Source: Bifidobacterium breve (GTDB lineage: Bacteria > Actinomycetota > Thermoleophilia > Solirubrobacterales > Solirubrobacteraceae). From it: DNA of 64,000 nucleotides. Below are positions 36,057-48,124 of this stretch, piece by piece (within the stretch, counting starts at the first letter, position 1; each line of letters starts with the position of its first letter). Both the position numbers and the translations under genes were made by a program. Below the pieces are notes generated by a model, which was given only the letters and a program-made list of their open reading frames with translations, was not told the origin of the DNA and made no database searches. The stretch lies in contig CAMDBT010000001.1 of assembly GCA_945889475.1 (NCBI GenBank), positions 1-64,000 on the forward strand. The letters run 5' to 3'.

Positions 36057-36075
<19 letters not shown>
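34951..36075 (+). CDS. metX: Homoserine O-acetyltransferase
   Basis: 374 residues from GTG 34951. Alpha/beta hydrolase fold: [13 protein letters not shown], then [14 protein letters not shown] with nucleophile Ser155, and late [12 protein letters not shown] carrying the catalytic His, plus [12 protein letters not shown]. It acetylates homoserine with acetyl-CoA, the first committed step to methionine. Co-transcribed with metY. The 3' end overlaps the convergent acnA gene by 19 bases. Confidence 0.95.
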
Positions 36076-38679
<2,604 letters not shown>

Positions 38680-38690
<11 letters not shown>

Positions 38691-39117
38691 CGGTCGCCTC
38701 CGCCGCACCGCCGCTGCTCACGAGTAGCCGCCAGAGCGTGACGATCGCCAACAAAGTCAAGACCGCCGCGCTGGCCACACACCACTGGCAGATCGCCTTG
38801 ATCGTGAACAGCTCTTGATAGGTGAGGTAGCCGCTGTAGAGAAAGCCGACGAGGCTCAGTGCTGCGCTGGCGAAGCGCTGCGCGTCACCACGCAGCGCCA
38901 GCAGCGAGCCAAGGATCAAGAGGTAACCGATCAGCCCCAGCAGCGCGACAGGCACTCCATAAACATCGGCCCACTCGCTGCTCTGCACGACCTCGCAGCC
39001 ACCGCTGGTGCAGGTCGGTTGAATCCCTGCGTAGTGAACGTAGGTCAGGTAGCCGGCAATTGCGATGCCGACTACGGCGAGGAAGAGCGCCGCTCGATAG
39101 AGACGCCGGTCGAGCAC
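38680..39117 (-). CDS. Vitamin K epoxide reductase (VKOR) family protein
   Basis: 145 residues with four or five membrane helices. The outer loop Cys pair is CTSGGC near 36-41, and the active-site pair is CQWC ([10 protein letters not shown]) near 110. VKOR homologues reoxidise DsbA-like proteins and pass electrons to quinone, replacing DsbB in actinobacteria. The partner thiol oxidase is encoded 7 bases upstream. A GTAGLE-type Ser/Thr ([13 protein letters not shown]) between the loops is as in the family. Confidence 0.92.
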
Positions 39118-39124
39118 TCGCCGC

Positions 39125-39859
39125 TTACTTCAGCAGCGCGTCAAACGCTGCCTTGAAGGCGTCGGCGTTGCTGATTTCGACCTCCAGCTTCGTATACGGG
39201 CCGCCGGTCGGCCCAATTACGAACGAGGGCGTTGATGCGACGCCGTACTTCTGCGCGTTCTCACTGGCCTGCGCGATCGGCACCGCCGCGGCCGGAGTCT
39301 TCCGGTAGGCGTTCGCCTTGGCAGCGTCGACACCGGCACCCTCGTAGAGCTTGTCGATGAAGGCGTCGGTCACGTAGCCGCTGCGCTCCTCACCTTGGTT
39401 GAAGTAGAAGAGATGGCTGAAGTTCCACTCAAGATTCTGCTGACCGGCAGCCGCGCCAGCGCGAGCCGCAGTCTCAGAGTCCGGGCCAACAAAGGTCAGC
39501 GTCTCAAACTCCATCCGCAGCTTGCCGCTGCGGACATAATCGTTGATTAGCACCGGCATCGTCTCAAGCGCGTAATCACGGCAGAACGGACACTGATAGT
39601 CGGCGTATTCGATCATCGTTATCGGTGCGTTCTGCTCGCCGAGCGCGTTGCCCTCTTGGGGTATTCCCTCGAGCATCGCTTTGGTCTCGCTCAGTCCACG
39701 TAGTGGAGCGTTGCTGGCTGGCGCAGCGCTCTGATCCTTGTTGTCGCCAGAGCTGACCACGATCAGGATCGCGGCGACAACAACGGCGACCGCGACGAGT
39801 GCGGCGATCATCACGTTGCGGCGCTTGTTTGGGTTCGGCGGCGTGTAGGCAGGGCTCAT
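39125..39859 (-). CDS. Membrane-anchored DsbA-like thiol oxidase
   Basis: 244 residues from ATG 39859. A short basic N-terminus and one hydrophobic anchor (about 17-38) put the thioredoxin-fold domain outside the cell membrane. YADYQCPFCRDYA carries the CPFC redox motif; the cis-Pro loop is GVASTPSFVIG. It oxidises cysteines of exported proteins and is recharged by the VKOR protein encoded next. An open frame upstream to 40129 covers the M28 gene and is rejected. Confidence 0.92.
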   Translation of the reverse strand: MSPAYTPPNPNKRRNVMIAALVAVAVVVAAILIVVSSGDNKDQSAAPASNAPLRGLSETKAMLEGIPQEGNALGEQNAPITMIEYADYQCPFCRDYALETMPVLINDYVRSGKLRMEFETLTFVGPDSETAARAGAAAGQQNLEWNFSHLFYFNQGEERSGYVTDAFIDKLYEGAGVDAAKANAYRKTPAAAVPIAQASENAQKYGVASTPSFVIGPTGGPYTKLEVEISNADAFKAAFDALLK

Positions 39860-39893
39860 CGCTTCATTCTCGCAGGTTCGACTGGTGACACGC

Positions 39894-41063
39894 TCAGCGA
39901 ACTGAAGCTCCGTCGTCGAATGCGCGCAGGATTGAGCCCGCAATCTCAGTGCAACGCTGAAGGCAGTCCCAGTCAACGAACTCGGGCAGGTCGCTCGGGT
40001 GGTGGTAGTGCGGGTAGTAGCCGGGGCCGATCGAAAGCAGCGATATTGCGGGGATCCCGCGCGAGAGCGCCAGCAGCGGGTCGGTCCAGCCACCGATCCG
40101 CCAGCGCTGCGGGGCTGGCTGGCCGGCAAGCCGTGCGCCCTCGTCCGCCAGCGCTAAGTCCTGGTCGCGATAGCGATGGGTCAGTAGCGCGCCTTCCGCT
40201 GCGGCAACGATCGGCGTCCCGCTGCCGAGCGTGTCAAGCCCCAGCACCAAGGTCGAAGCCGGATCAAGCTGCTCGGAGCGCTGCTCGAGAAATGCGTGGA
40301 AGCCGCCCATTCCCGATTCCTCGCTACCGACCAGCGCGAACTGAACCTCGGTGTTGCTGAGCGGACTGGCGGCGAGCTCGGCGGCGAGCGAAAGCGCGGC
40401 GGCGACGCCGGTCGCGTTGTCGTTGGCTCCAGGAACGCTCGCTGAGCGCGCGATGTCGAGGTTCGCCAGCACTGCGACGAGATTCAGGAACCCCGAGGCA
40501 GTCCCAATCAACCGTCGCGGAGCTGATCCCCGCGGCAGCAGCGCTGCGATTGCCGAGCCAGCCAGCGCCAGACCTTGCAGCCCGATCACCGGCTCAACCT
40601 TGTGCGTCCGTAGATGGCGCTTCGCCCCGCTCTGCGTGACGCGCGGATGCCAAGCCAGGCCGGTCTTCGCAGCGTCGAGATGCGCGACGACGACAACCGT
40701 TCGGCGAACGGCGCCAGTGGGTGCAACCACGGCGGTGGCATTCGCGCCGCTCGCACCGCCAGCGATCCGCCGTCGCCACGGGGCTCGGCCGCTGGCATCA
40801 CGCTCCAGCGAGACAAGCGCGCAGCTAGCCGCCAAAGCGCCCGCAACCCCACCGATTCTCTGGCCGAGCAGGCCGACAACAGAATGCCCCGCGAAGCTCC
40901 ATGAGTTTGTCGTCCGTCCGCGGTAGTGCTGAAGGCCCACATTTGCGGCGCCGCACTCGGTTAGCCTTCCAGCGGCCCAGCGGGCGGCGGTTTGCTCACC
41001 TTCGCTGGCAGATCCTCGCTCGATTCCCGCGAGCGCTTCAACATCGGCCTTCAGTCGCTCCAC
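39894..41063 (-). CDS. M28-family zinc peptidase with internal membrane-like segments
   Basis: 389 residues if GTG 41063 is the start; the longer frame to 41168 overlaps the amine oxidase gene. Zinc ligands: VVVVAHLDAAKTG (HxD), PGANDNATGVAA (bridging Asp), GSEESGMGG and a late GYYPHYHHPSDLPEF with the last His. Two hydrophobic segments (about 65-85 and 165-185) interrupt the usual fold before and after the first ligand; their topology is unclear. Aminopeptidase-type activity is the family role. Confidence 0.8.
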   Translation of the reverse strand: MERLKADVEALAGIERGSASEGEQTAARWAAGRLTECGAANVGLQHYRGRTTNSWSFAGHSVVGLLGQRIGGVAGALAASCALVSLERDASGRAPWRRRIAGGASGANATAVVAPTGAVRRTVVVVAHLDAAKTGLAWHPRVTQSGAKRHLRTHKVEPVIGLQGLALAGSAIAALLPRGSAPRRLIGTASGFLNLVAVLANLDIARSASVPGANDNATGVAAALSLAAELAASPLSNTEVQFALVGSEESGMGGFHAFLEQRSEQLDPASTLVLGLDTLGSGTPIVAAAEGALLTHRYRDQDLALADEGARLAGQPAPQRWRIGGWTDPLLALSRGIPAISLLSIGPGYYPHYHHPSDLPEFVDWDCLQRCTEIAGSILRAFDDGASVR

Positions 41064-41097
41064 CGGCCGATCGTAACGCGCGTGGTCGCTCCAGCCG

Positions 41098-42486
41098 CTA
41101 CGCGGCAGATCGCGCCAGCGCCGCTGCGACCGCGTTGGCGGCGTCTTCGCCGGAACTGACGGCTCCATCCATGTACCCAGTCCAACGCGTCGCTGTCTCA
41201 GCGCCGGCCCAGTGGATCGGCCCGATCGGCTCGCGCAAGGCGGCGCCGTGAGCGGTCATCGCGCCCGGCGGCATGTAACAGACGGGGCAGCCTCGCGTCC
41301 AGCGTTCCTTCGCCCAGTCCTGCTCGATGTAGGCCACCGGCTGCGCGGCCTGGGCGCCGAACATGCGCACGAAACCTTTGAGAACCTCGGCCTCGCGGGC
41401 CTGCGGCTCAAGCTCGCCGAGCGCGCGGGCCCTCGTTCCGACGAGAAAGCCGAGCATCACACCGCAGCTTCCATCGGCTGGCGAGTTGTCGTAGGTCGCG
41501 CGCACCGGGCCAGCTGGATCGATCGCCTGACCACTAAGGCCATCGTCGCGCCAAAACGGGCGCTGGTAGACAGCCAGACACTTGATCGCCGCTCCGTGAG
41601 GCATCCGTTGGACCAGCTGATCGCGATTGACGGGCAGTAACGGATGCCAGTCAATCTGTCCTGTCAGCGGCGGCGGGATTGTGACGATCACAGCACGTGC
41701 CTTCAGTTCCCGCCCGCCGGCGTGGACGCAGACGCCGCCCCCGTGATGATCGATGCGACTGACCGGCGACTCCAACAGCAGCTGCGACTTCAGTTGCTCG
41801 GCGAGCCTCAGCGGAACGGCCTGTGAGCCCTCAACGATGCGCTCCTCCTGGGCGCCGCCTTTGACATCGATTAGGGCTGAGAATGATCCCGCCGCCGAGG
41901 TATAGGCGAGTGCATGAAGCAGCGAAATGTCGGCCGGCTCGGCGCCCCAGATCATCTCCGCGGCGATCTCAAACATCATTGGCGCACCGGCGGTGGCCGT
42001 ATTGCGGGCGAACCATGCGCCGAGCGTCTGGCGGTCCCAGCGCTCCGCCGACTTCGCCTTCCATGGTGCGGCTGGATCGACCGAGCGGGCCATCCGCTCG
42101 AAGCGCAATTGCGCTTGGCCGATGTCGGCTAGAACAGCCGGGTTGACGCGCGGGATTGTGCCCTTGTAGCGGACCGCCTTACCTTTCCAGTCGATCAAGT
42201 TGTCGCCCTCGTCGTAGGTGGCGTGGCGGCGAAGACCAAGCTCGTCCGCGAGCGCTTTGATCTTGAACTGGGTCGGGCCGACCCATTCACCGCCGACCTC
42301 CGTTACCTGATCGCCGATCGGCAGTGGCTCGTTGAGGAGTCTGCCGCCTACGCGCTCGCGCGCCTCACAGATGATCACCGAAATACCCTTCGCTTCGAGC
42401 TCGCGGGTCGCTACCAGCCCGGCTAGGCCAGCGCCGACAACAATCACATCTGCATCGTTCCCGTCCGGCGATGAATCAGCGCTCAT
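41098..42486 (-). CDS. Flavin-containing amine oxidase
   Basis: 462 residues from ATG 42486; the frame is open much further upstream but that region encodes the antiporter. N-terminal FAD Rossmann motif VIVVGAGLAGLVATRELEAKG, then CEARERVGGRLLNEPL; substrate domain with VGGEWVGPTQ; C-terminal HWAGAETATRWTGYMDGAVSSGE completes the FAD site. These match monoamine/polyamine oxidase-type enzymes. Its start overlaps the antiporter stop by one base (TGATG). Confidence 0.9.
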   Translation of the reverse strand: MSADSSPDGNDADVIVVGAGLAGLVATRELEAKGISVIICEARERVGGRLLNEPLPIGDQVTEVGGEWVGPTQFKIKALADELGLRRHATYDEGDNLIDWKGKAVRYKGTIPRVNPAVLADIGQAQLRFERMARSVDPAAPWKAKSAERWDRQTLGAWFARNTATAGAPMMFEIAAEMIWGAEPADISLLHALAYTSAAGSFSALIDVKGGAQEERIVEGSQAVPLRLAEQLKSQLLLESPVSRIDHHGGGVCVHAGGRELKARAVIVTIPPPLTGQIDWHPLLPVNRDQLVQRMPHGAAIKCLAVYQRPFWRDDGLSGQAIDPAGPVRATYDNSPADGSCGVMLGFLVGTRARALGELEPQAREAEVLKGFVRMFGAQAAQPVAYIEQDWAKERWTRGCPVCYMPPGAMTAHGAALREPIGPIHWAGAETATRWTGYMDGAVSSGEDAANAVAAALARSAA

Positions 42487-43691
42487 CACTTGATTGAACC
42501 ACTTGCGGCGATCGCTGAGCTGCTCCCCAACCAGCGGCGCGAGAAGCTGTCGGAAAAACGGGTCGCAAGCGAGCCGATCAGCGCCAGCGCCAGCACGTAA
42601 CCGGCTGTGATCGGTCCAATTCGTGCCTCGACTCCGGCAGCAACAGCTAGCGAGGCGATCACGATCGCAAACTCGCCGCGCGGGATCAGCACTGTCGCTG
42701 CGCGCAGCTTGGCTGATGGCCGACCACCGGCGCGGCCCGCTACGTACCAGCCGGTCAGCATCTTGCCGACGATCCCGGCGGCGCACAGCAGCGCGACCCA
42801 GCCGACCTCCGGCAGCAAGCCGCCAAGCTCGATCTGCAGACCGAAGAAGACGAAGAAGGCGGCGGCGAATAGATCGCGCAGCGGCGCCAGCGTGCTTCGC
42901 GTGCGGTCGGCGAGGCGACCGGAGACGACAATCCCTACAAGGAAGGCGCCGACCGCTGCCGATACCTGCACCAGCTCGGCGAGCCCGGCCACCAGCAGCG
43001 TCACCCCGAGCATCATCAGCACCAGCGACTCGCCGCGCGCAGAGCCGAACGCGCGCTCGGCGTGCGAGGCTCCGCGAACGGCGAATACGAGAACCAATGC
43101 AACGACGGCCAGCGCGACAGCCACCGAACCGATCGCGGCAGCTAGCGCGCCGCCTGCCAGCAGCACGGTCAGCAGCGGCAGGTAGGCGGCCATCGCGACG
43201 TCCTCGATCACAAGAATCGAGAGCACGCCTTGCGTTTCGCGGTTGCCGATTCGCCCAAGATCTTCGATTGTCCGCGCGACGATTCCCGACGATGAGGCCC
43301 AAGCAATTCCGGCAAGGGCAAAGATCGCGACCGCTTCCAAGTCCATCAAAAGGCCGATCGCAACCGCCGGGATCACGTTGAGGACGCCATCAACGACTCC
43401 GGAGCGGGCCTGGTGGCGCAGCGTTCCGAGTAACTCCCTGCCGGTGTACTCAAGACCGATGAAGAAGAGCAACAGCACGACGCCGATCGCGGCGCCCAGA
43501 TCGATCACCTGCGGCTGAACGTCAATCGGGCTCAAGCCGAGCAGCACACCGACCGCTAGATAAAAGGCGACGGGACTGGTGCGCAGGCGCTTGGCGAGCT
43601 TCGAGAGCAGCCCGAGCAGCAGCAGCAAGCCGCCGATCTCGAGCAATACAACGGCGATGTCGCTGCCCGGAGCGGCGGCGGCTAGCGCCAC
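42486..43691 (-). CDS. Cation:proton antiporter, CPA2 (KhtU/KefB-like) membrane subunit
   Basis: 401 residues with about 12 hydrophobic segments. LLFFIGLEYTGREL, the ASSSGIVARTIEDLG and LVIEDVAMAAYLPLL segments are hallmarks of CPA2 antiporters; the Glu-Asp pair in the last is the likely ion site. It ends without a fused RCK domain; the gene 4 bases upstream supplies that part. Likely exchanges K+ or another monovalent cation for H+ at the inner membrane. Confidence 0.9.
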   Translation of the reverse strand: MALAAAAPGSDIAVVLLEIGGLLLLLGLLSKLAKRLRTSPVAFYLAVGVLLGLSPIDVQPQVIDLGAAIGVVLLLFFIGLEYTGRELLGTLRHQARSGVVDGVLNVIPAVAIGLLMDLEAVAIFALAGIAWASSSGIVARTIEDLGRIGNRETQGVLSILVIEDVAMAAYLPLLTVLLAGGALAAAIGSVAVALAVVALVLVFAVRGASHAERAFGSARGESLVLMMLGVTLLVAGLAELVQVSAAVGAFLVGIVVSGRLADRTRSTLAPLRDLFAAAFFVFFGLQIELGGLLPEVGWVALLCAAGIVGKMLTGWYVAGRAGGRPSAKLRAATVLIPRGEFAIVIASLAVAAGVEARIGPITAGYVLALALIGSLATRFSDSFSRRWLGSSSAIAASGSIK

Positions 43692-43695
43692 CGGC

Positions 43696-44181
43696 CTATC
43701 GACCCTCGAACAGCGCTTCTGCTTCGCGCACGCCGTCGAGCGTGCCGACGACGATCACCGTGTCATCAGCCTCGAATTGCTGATCCGGCGTCGGCGCCGG
43801 GATCGCCCCGCTGCGGCGCAGCAGCGCGATGATCGACGCTCCTGTCCTCGTCCTCAGAGCCGAATCAGCAATCGTGCGGCCAGCAAATGGCGACCCCGCG
43901 GCGATCTCGACCCACTCGATCACCAGTCCACCGACCGCCTCGCGAACGGCGCCAAGGCTCTGCGCCAGTTGCGAGATGCCGAGCAATTCAGCGAGTGCTT
44001 CCGCGTCCGCCTCATCTAGCCTCAGCGTCCGCTCGCACGAATCAGGGTCGTCGCGCTCGTAGACCAGCAGTTCGCGGTCGCCGGCAAGGTGTTTCAGCAC
44101 ACCAACCCGCTCGCCGCGATGGGTCGTGAACTCGTGGCGAACTCCAACTCCGGGAAGGCGCGTCTCATCGATCGTCGTCAT
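43696..44181 (-). CDS. Antiporter regulatory subunit with TrkA-C domain (KhtT-like)
   Basis: 161 residues. The N-terminal 70 residues (TRLPGVGVRHEFTTHRGERVGV) match the KhtT/AmhT N-terminal domain; residues about 85-160 form a TrkA-C (RCK_C) domain, with AAGSPFAGRTIADSALRTRTGASI and a final DTVIVVGT strand. KhtT binds nucleotides and gates KhtU. Gene order and the 4-base gap to the antiporter support such a complex. Confidence 0.9.
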   Translation of the reverse strand: MTTIDETRLPGVGVRHEFTTHRGERVGVLKHLAGDRELLVYERDDPDSCERTLRLDEADAEALAELLGISQLAQSLGAVREAVGGLVIEWVEIAAGSPFAGRTIADSALRTRTGASIIALLRRSGAIPAPTPDQQFEADDTVIVVGTLDGVREAEALFEGR

Positions 44182-44274
44182 CGCGCGATCGTAGCCGAGC
44201 GCGGGCTGGCTGTGCGATTGCGCTGGCGGAGCGGACTCGCACCGGCAAGCTCTGGCGTGAGCGGTCGGCGTTTT

Positions 44275-45255
44275 CTAAGAGCCGATTCCGGTTAGGTCGC
44301 AAAAGAGGCGAGCGGCAACGCTTGCTGCGCGCGAGCTGGCCGGCGGAGGGCCACCGCCGGGAGGGCCACCGCCGGGAGGGCCACCCATGTTCGGCATCCG
44401 AGTGATCAACGATGAGTCAACCTTGCCGTGGAAGCAGCGGATCGACGACGTCGCGTTGCTCGTCCCCGGCAGCACATAGTGGTAAATCCCCTTTGGGAAC
44501 TCAGGCGTTGCGCTTGTGATGCCGTTGCACTTGTCGAGCTTAGAAGCCGGAATCACTTTACCCTTGATGTCGCGCTTGCCGTAGATCGGAAAACCGTCAA
44601 AAGCGATGCCGAGGATGTGCGAGGGGCCCTTCGAAGTGTCAACTTCCTTCGAAACGCAAGCCGGAAGGCCGTGGTAGTGGTACTGGCCCCCTCGACCGCC
44701 CATCCCTGGACCCGAGTGACCACTGCAGTCATCGATAAATGGTGCTGATGAACCGTTAGGGGCGGTGAGCGAAAAGTTACTCGCCATCGCAACCGTTTTG
44801 TTGTCGGCCTCGTACGGATTGAACAGAACTGCCCCCGAGATCATCAACCCGATCGCACCGAGTGGCGCAGCTGTCGTCTTCGTGATCTTCTTCGGCGTGG
44901 TTGAGATCTTGTAGTCGTAGGACTGGCTCCCTGTCGGGTCGGCGACGACTTGCGACGTAGCGGCAGTGGGGATCCTCACGCCCTGCGTAGGCACCGCGTA
45001 GTAGGCGGAGCGGGAGTGGTTCGGGATGCCGTTAGAGCGCAGACGTATCGTGCGTGATCCGTAAGTCACCTTGACGTTTGAGCCCCACTTCGCTTTCTCC
45101 AGGCCCGCCTTGATGTTGGAGCTGCTGCTGACGGCCGACGCCGTAGTGGTCGTGCTCCCGCTCGCGGCGACTCCGCCGCAGGCGGCGAAGGCGAGCAACG
45201 CAGAGCCAGAGGCAGCGGCAACAAGCCGGGGGGAGTGGGTTCGCTTAACCCTCAT
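44275..45255 (-). CDS. YHYH-domain secreted lipoprotein
   Basis: 326 residues from ATG 45255. The N-terminus has basic residues, a hydrophobic core and AFAACGG, a probable lipobox with Cys26. The core has GGQYHYHGLPAC, the HILGIAFDGFPIYG segment and GIYHYVLPG, which define the YHYH family of unknown function. The C-terminus has a Gly-Pro repeat (GGPPGGGPPGGGPP). The preceding open frame up to 45417 is only read-through across a tRNA gene. Predicted to be anchored on the outer face of the cell membrane. Confidence 0.85.
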   Translation of the reverse strand: MRVKRTHSPRLVAAASGSALLAFAACGGVAASGSTTTTASAVSSSSNIKAGLEKAKWGSNVKVTYGSRTIRLRSNGIPNHSRSAYYAVPTQGVRIPTAATSQVVADPTGSQSYDYKISTTPKKITKTTAAPLGAIGLMISGAVLFNPYEADNKTVAMASNFSLTAPNGSSAPFIDDCSGHSGPGMGGRGGQYHYHGLPACVSKEVDTSKGPSHILGIAFDGFPIYGKRDIKGKVIPASKLDKCNGITSATPEFPKGIYHYVLPGTSNATSSIRCFHGKVDSSLITRMPNMGGPPGGGPPGGGPPPASSRAASVAARLFCDLTGIGS

Positions 45256-45307
45256 AGCGGGGATACTGCCGAGGCACTCTAAAGGAACTCTGAGAGTAAA
45301 CCGGCAA

Positions 45308-45381
<74 letters not shown>

Positions 45382-45501
45382 GAGCGCCTGCGAAGTATGA
45401 CAACCTCGGCGCCGCATCGCTCAGCGAGGAACGCAACTCTAGGGGTCGACGGGGGTTTAGGTGGCAGATAGACACCAATCACCCGAAGGGAAGGACCCCC
45501 A

Positions 45502-46152
45502 ATGAAGTGCAACCGAATCATCCCAATCCTCACCGCGTCACTGGCAGCGTTCGCTGCGACGGCCTCCGTTGCATCGGCAGCCAGCTTGACCGGCACCGAC
45601 TCCGCCGAGCGGCTGATCGGCACCAAGACAGCCGACTCAATCTCGGCGCTCGGTGGCAACGACCGCGTCTTCGGACTCAGTGGCAATGATGTCGTAACGG
45701 CAGGCGAGGGCAGAGACCTCGTCGTTGGCGGCCGCGGCGACGACGAGCTCGCAGGCGACGGCGGTAACGACTTCCTGTTCGCAAATGCGGGTGTTGACGT
45801 CCTCAACGGTGGCGACGGTAACGATCGCCTCTGGGCAGTCACCCGCGTTGACGTTGTCCCCGGCGAGGGCGGCGCAGTCGACACGGTGGGCGACACGCTC
45901 AGCGGCGGAGCAGGCGATGACCGCCTCAACGCCCGTGACGGCGAAACCGACACGATCAGCTGCGGCGATGGCACCGACGTTGCCAACCTCGACAACGCCG
46001 ACGTGATCAGCGACGCAACCGCCGAGGCCCCGAACGGCTCCTGCGAGAGCGTCAACCGCGCCGAGCCGAGAACCCGTGACGGTAATACCGCCAACGAAGA
46101 CCTCCAGCAGCGTGTGACGGACCTCCTCTCCCGCCTACGCAACAAGCGCTAA
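45502..46152 (+). CDS. Secreted calcium-binding RTX-repeat protein
   Basis: 216 residues with a GGAAGGA site before ATG 45502. A signal peptide (cleavage likely after ASA near 26) precedes six to eight degenerate RTX nonapeptides (GGxGxDxUx type): ALGGNDRVFG, GGRGDDELAGDGGNDFLF, NGGDGNDRLW and SGGAGDDRLN. After about 150 the sequence has a Cys pair (TISCGDGTD and SCESVN) and a charged tail. RTX repeats fold into a beta roll on binding Ca2+ outside the cell. No catalytic domain, so a structural or surface role is likely. Confidence 0.88.
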   Translation: MKCNRIIPILTASLAAFAATASVASAASLTGTDSAERLIGTKTADSISALGGNDRVFGLSGNDVVTAGEGRDLVVGGRGDDELAGDGGNDFLFANAGVDVLNGGDGNDRLWAVTRVDVVPGEGGAVDTVGDTLSGGAGDDRLNARDGETDTISCGDGTDVANLDNADVISDATAEAPNGSCESVNRAEPRTRDGNTANEDLQQRVTDLLSRLRNKR

Positions 46153-46173
46153 CCGCGCAGGTCAAATCAGTAG

Positions 46174-46210
46174 CGAACGGCCCCATCCTCCTGGGGCCGT
46201 TCGTCTTTCT
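46174..46210 (+). terminator. Strong intrinsic terminator after the RTX gene
   Basis: An 11-base perfect stem (CGAACGGCCCC at 46174-46184 and GGGGCCGTTCG at 46193-46203) with an 8-base loop is followed by TCTTTCT. It lies 22 bases after the RTX stop codon and before the P450 gene. Confidence 0.8.
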
Positions 46211-46236
46211 GAGGTGCTGCGGTAGCCTCAGTTGCG

Positions 46237-47637
46237 ATGCTCGAAGGCCCAGCTCCGCACAGCCCCAACCCACTCAAGCTAATGCTTCAAGACGTCGCCG
46301 ACGACCGCGCGGCGACCGTTCCTTGGCCCCCAGGCTCAACCCACTTCAGCCTCGCCAACACGCAGCGCTTCTCAAAGGACCCGCTCGGGATGTACCTCGA
46401 GTACTACGAGCGCTATGGCCCTGTTTTCACGATCAAGGTGTTGCACTTCAACGCCGTGATGATGCTTGGCCCCGAGGCCAACCACTACATGCTCGTCTCG
46501 AACGCCGACAACTTCACTTGGCGTGACGGCTTCATGCGCGACCTAATCCCGCTGCTCGGGGACGGAATGCTGACGATCGACGGCGCCTTCCATCGCTCAT
46601 CGCGCAAGCTGATGCTTCCCGCCTTCCACAGCAAGAAGATCGCCAGCGCAACCGAGATCATCGACGCCGAAGTTGAGCGCGCCGCCGAAGATCTAGTTCC
46701 GGGCGCGGTGATCGACCTCTACGACTGGGTCCGCCATCTGGCACTACGCGTGGCGCTGCGCGCGCTTTTCGGCCTCGACCCCGACAAGGCCCGCGCTGGC
46801 GACTTCGACGCTGTGACCGAGTTCGAGAATGCGCTCTCGTTCCACGCCCGCGACTTCGCGCTGCAGCTGGCCCGTGGCCCGCTGACCCCGTACGCCAAGC
46901 TGATCAAGTCGCGAGCGCGGCTGGATCAGCTGATCTACGGTGAGATCGACCGCCGCCGAGCCAGCGGCGAACGCGGCGACGACGTCCTCTCGCTGCTGCT
47001 CGACGCTGAGGACGAAGATGGTCAAGGACTTGAAGACCGCCACATCCGCGACCACGCAATGACGCTGCTCTTCGCTGGCCACGACACAACCAGCTCCAGC
47101 GTCACCTTCATGTTCTACGAACTCTCAAAGAACCCCGAGCTGCTAGATGATCCAACGATCACGCCGGAGATGATCTTCGATGAGACCCTGCGGATGTACC
47201 CGCCTGCCTACATTGGCCCGCGACGCTCGGTCGATCCGTACGAGTTTGCTGGCGTCACGGTGCCAGGCCGAGCCCACGTCAATTACAGCTCGTGGGCCAG
47301 CCACCATCTACCCGACGTTTGGGACTCGCCTCAGACCTTCGACCCGATGCGCTTCACCGAAGCCGGCAAGAAGGCGATGCGCAAAGGCCAGTACATCCCG
47401 TTCGGCGGCGGCTCACGGACCTGCCTTGGAATGCGATTCGGCCAGGCCGAGGTTGGCGCGATCATGCGCGCAATCTTCGAGCGCTGCCGGCTTGAGGTTC
47501 TTCCCGGCTACGAGCTGAACATCCGACTAGCGCCAACGATCTCACCGATTCAGGGAATGCCGGTGACCGTCCACCGCGCCGAGCCGGCTCGGGTGCTCAG
47601 CAACAGGCCGCCGGCCGAAGTCGCAGTCGCCGCTTAG
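46237..47637 (+). CDS. Cytochrome P450
   Basis: 466 residues. I-helix oxygen-binding motif LLFAGHDTTSSS, K-helix ETLRMYPP (ExxR), and heme loop FGGGSRTCLGMRFG with ligand Cys396. The long N-terminal part contains no membrane anchor, so it is soluble, as usual in bacteria. The general sequence resembles CYP families that act on fatty acids or sterol-like lipids in actinobacteria, but the substrate is not predictable. No ferredoxin or reductase is adjacent. Convergent with the DUF2752 gene, sharing TTAG at 47634-47637. Confidence 0.95.
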   Translation: MLEGPAPHSPNPLKLMLQDVADDRAATVPWPPGSTHFSLANTQRFSKDPLGMYLEYYERYGPVFTIKVLHFNAVMMLGPEANHYMLVSNADNFTWRDGFMRDLIPLLGDGMLTIDGAFHRSSRKLMLPAFHSKKIASATEIIDAEVERAAEDLVPGAVIDLYDWVRHLALRVALRALFGLDPDKARAGDFDAVTEFENALSFHARDFALQLARGPLTPYAKLIKSRARLDQLIYGEIDRRRASGERGDDVLSLLLDAEDEDGQGLEDRHIRDHAMTLLFAGHDTTSSSVTFMFYELSKNPELLDDPTITPEMIFDETLRMYPPAYIGPRRSVDPYEFAGVTVPGRAHVNYSSWASHHLPDVWDSPQTFDPMRFTEAGKKAMRKGQYIPFGGGSRTCLGMRFGQAEVGAIMRAIFERCRLEVLPGYELNIRLAPTISPIQGMPVTVHRAEPARVLSNRPPAEVAVAA

Positions 47638-48041
47638 CGGATCGCGTTGAGGTTCGCCAGCGCGACGAGCCACGGGCCGAGCAGCAGCGCGAACGGCAGC
47701 GCCACGACAGCCGCTGGATGCGCCTGCAGCCAGCGGCCAAAGCGGCGTGTCCAGGCCGGCAGCGCAGTCCGCTGCTGCCAGAGCCGCCACGCGGACATTG
47801 CCATCGCGCCTACGACGACAAACCAGATCACTAGCCAGCTCCAGTTGAAGCGCAACGCGCCGCCGGCATCGCCGTGCGAGAAGAGCACGATGGCGCGCGT
47901 CGCTCCGCAGGCCGGGCAGGGAACGCCGGTCGCCGCCAGCAGCGGGCAGCCACCGCCGCCGTTTGCGATTGAGGTGCTGAAGCAGAGCAGCGCCGTCACC
48001 AGCGGAGCAAGCAGCACCGCCAGCGCGCCGCCACCGAGCAA
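47634..48041 (-). CDS. DUF2752 family membrane protein
   Basis: About 135 residues if TTG 48041 is the start; no ATG or GTG stands near the 5' end and the true start is uncertain. The CPLLAATGVPCPACGATRA motif (CP-x6-G-x-x-CPxCGxTRA) is diagnostic of DUF2752. Three or four membrane helices follow. It is downstream of a DUF4190 gene, a common actinobacterial pairing of small membrane proteins. Function unknown. Confidence 0.8.
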   Translation of the reverse strand: MLGGGALAVLLAPLVTALLCFSTSIANGGGGCPLLAATGVPCPACGATRAIVLFSHGDAGGALRFNWSWLVIWFVVVGAMAMSAWRLWQQRTALPAWTRRFGRWLQAHPAAVVALPFALLLGPWLVALANLNAIR

Positions 48042-48124
48042 GAGAGCGCGCCGCTGCTGGGCACCTAGCCGATGCCCGTGAGCGTGCTCGCAACCGGTGT
48101 GCGAAGTGGCGATCGCTCGTCCTC

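Noticed and set aside
42487-43302. N-terminal extension of the amine oxidase frame
   Set aside because: The extra codons are low-complexity Arg-rich sequence and lie inside the antiporter gene; the Rossmann motif begins right after ATG 42486.
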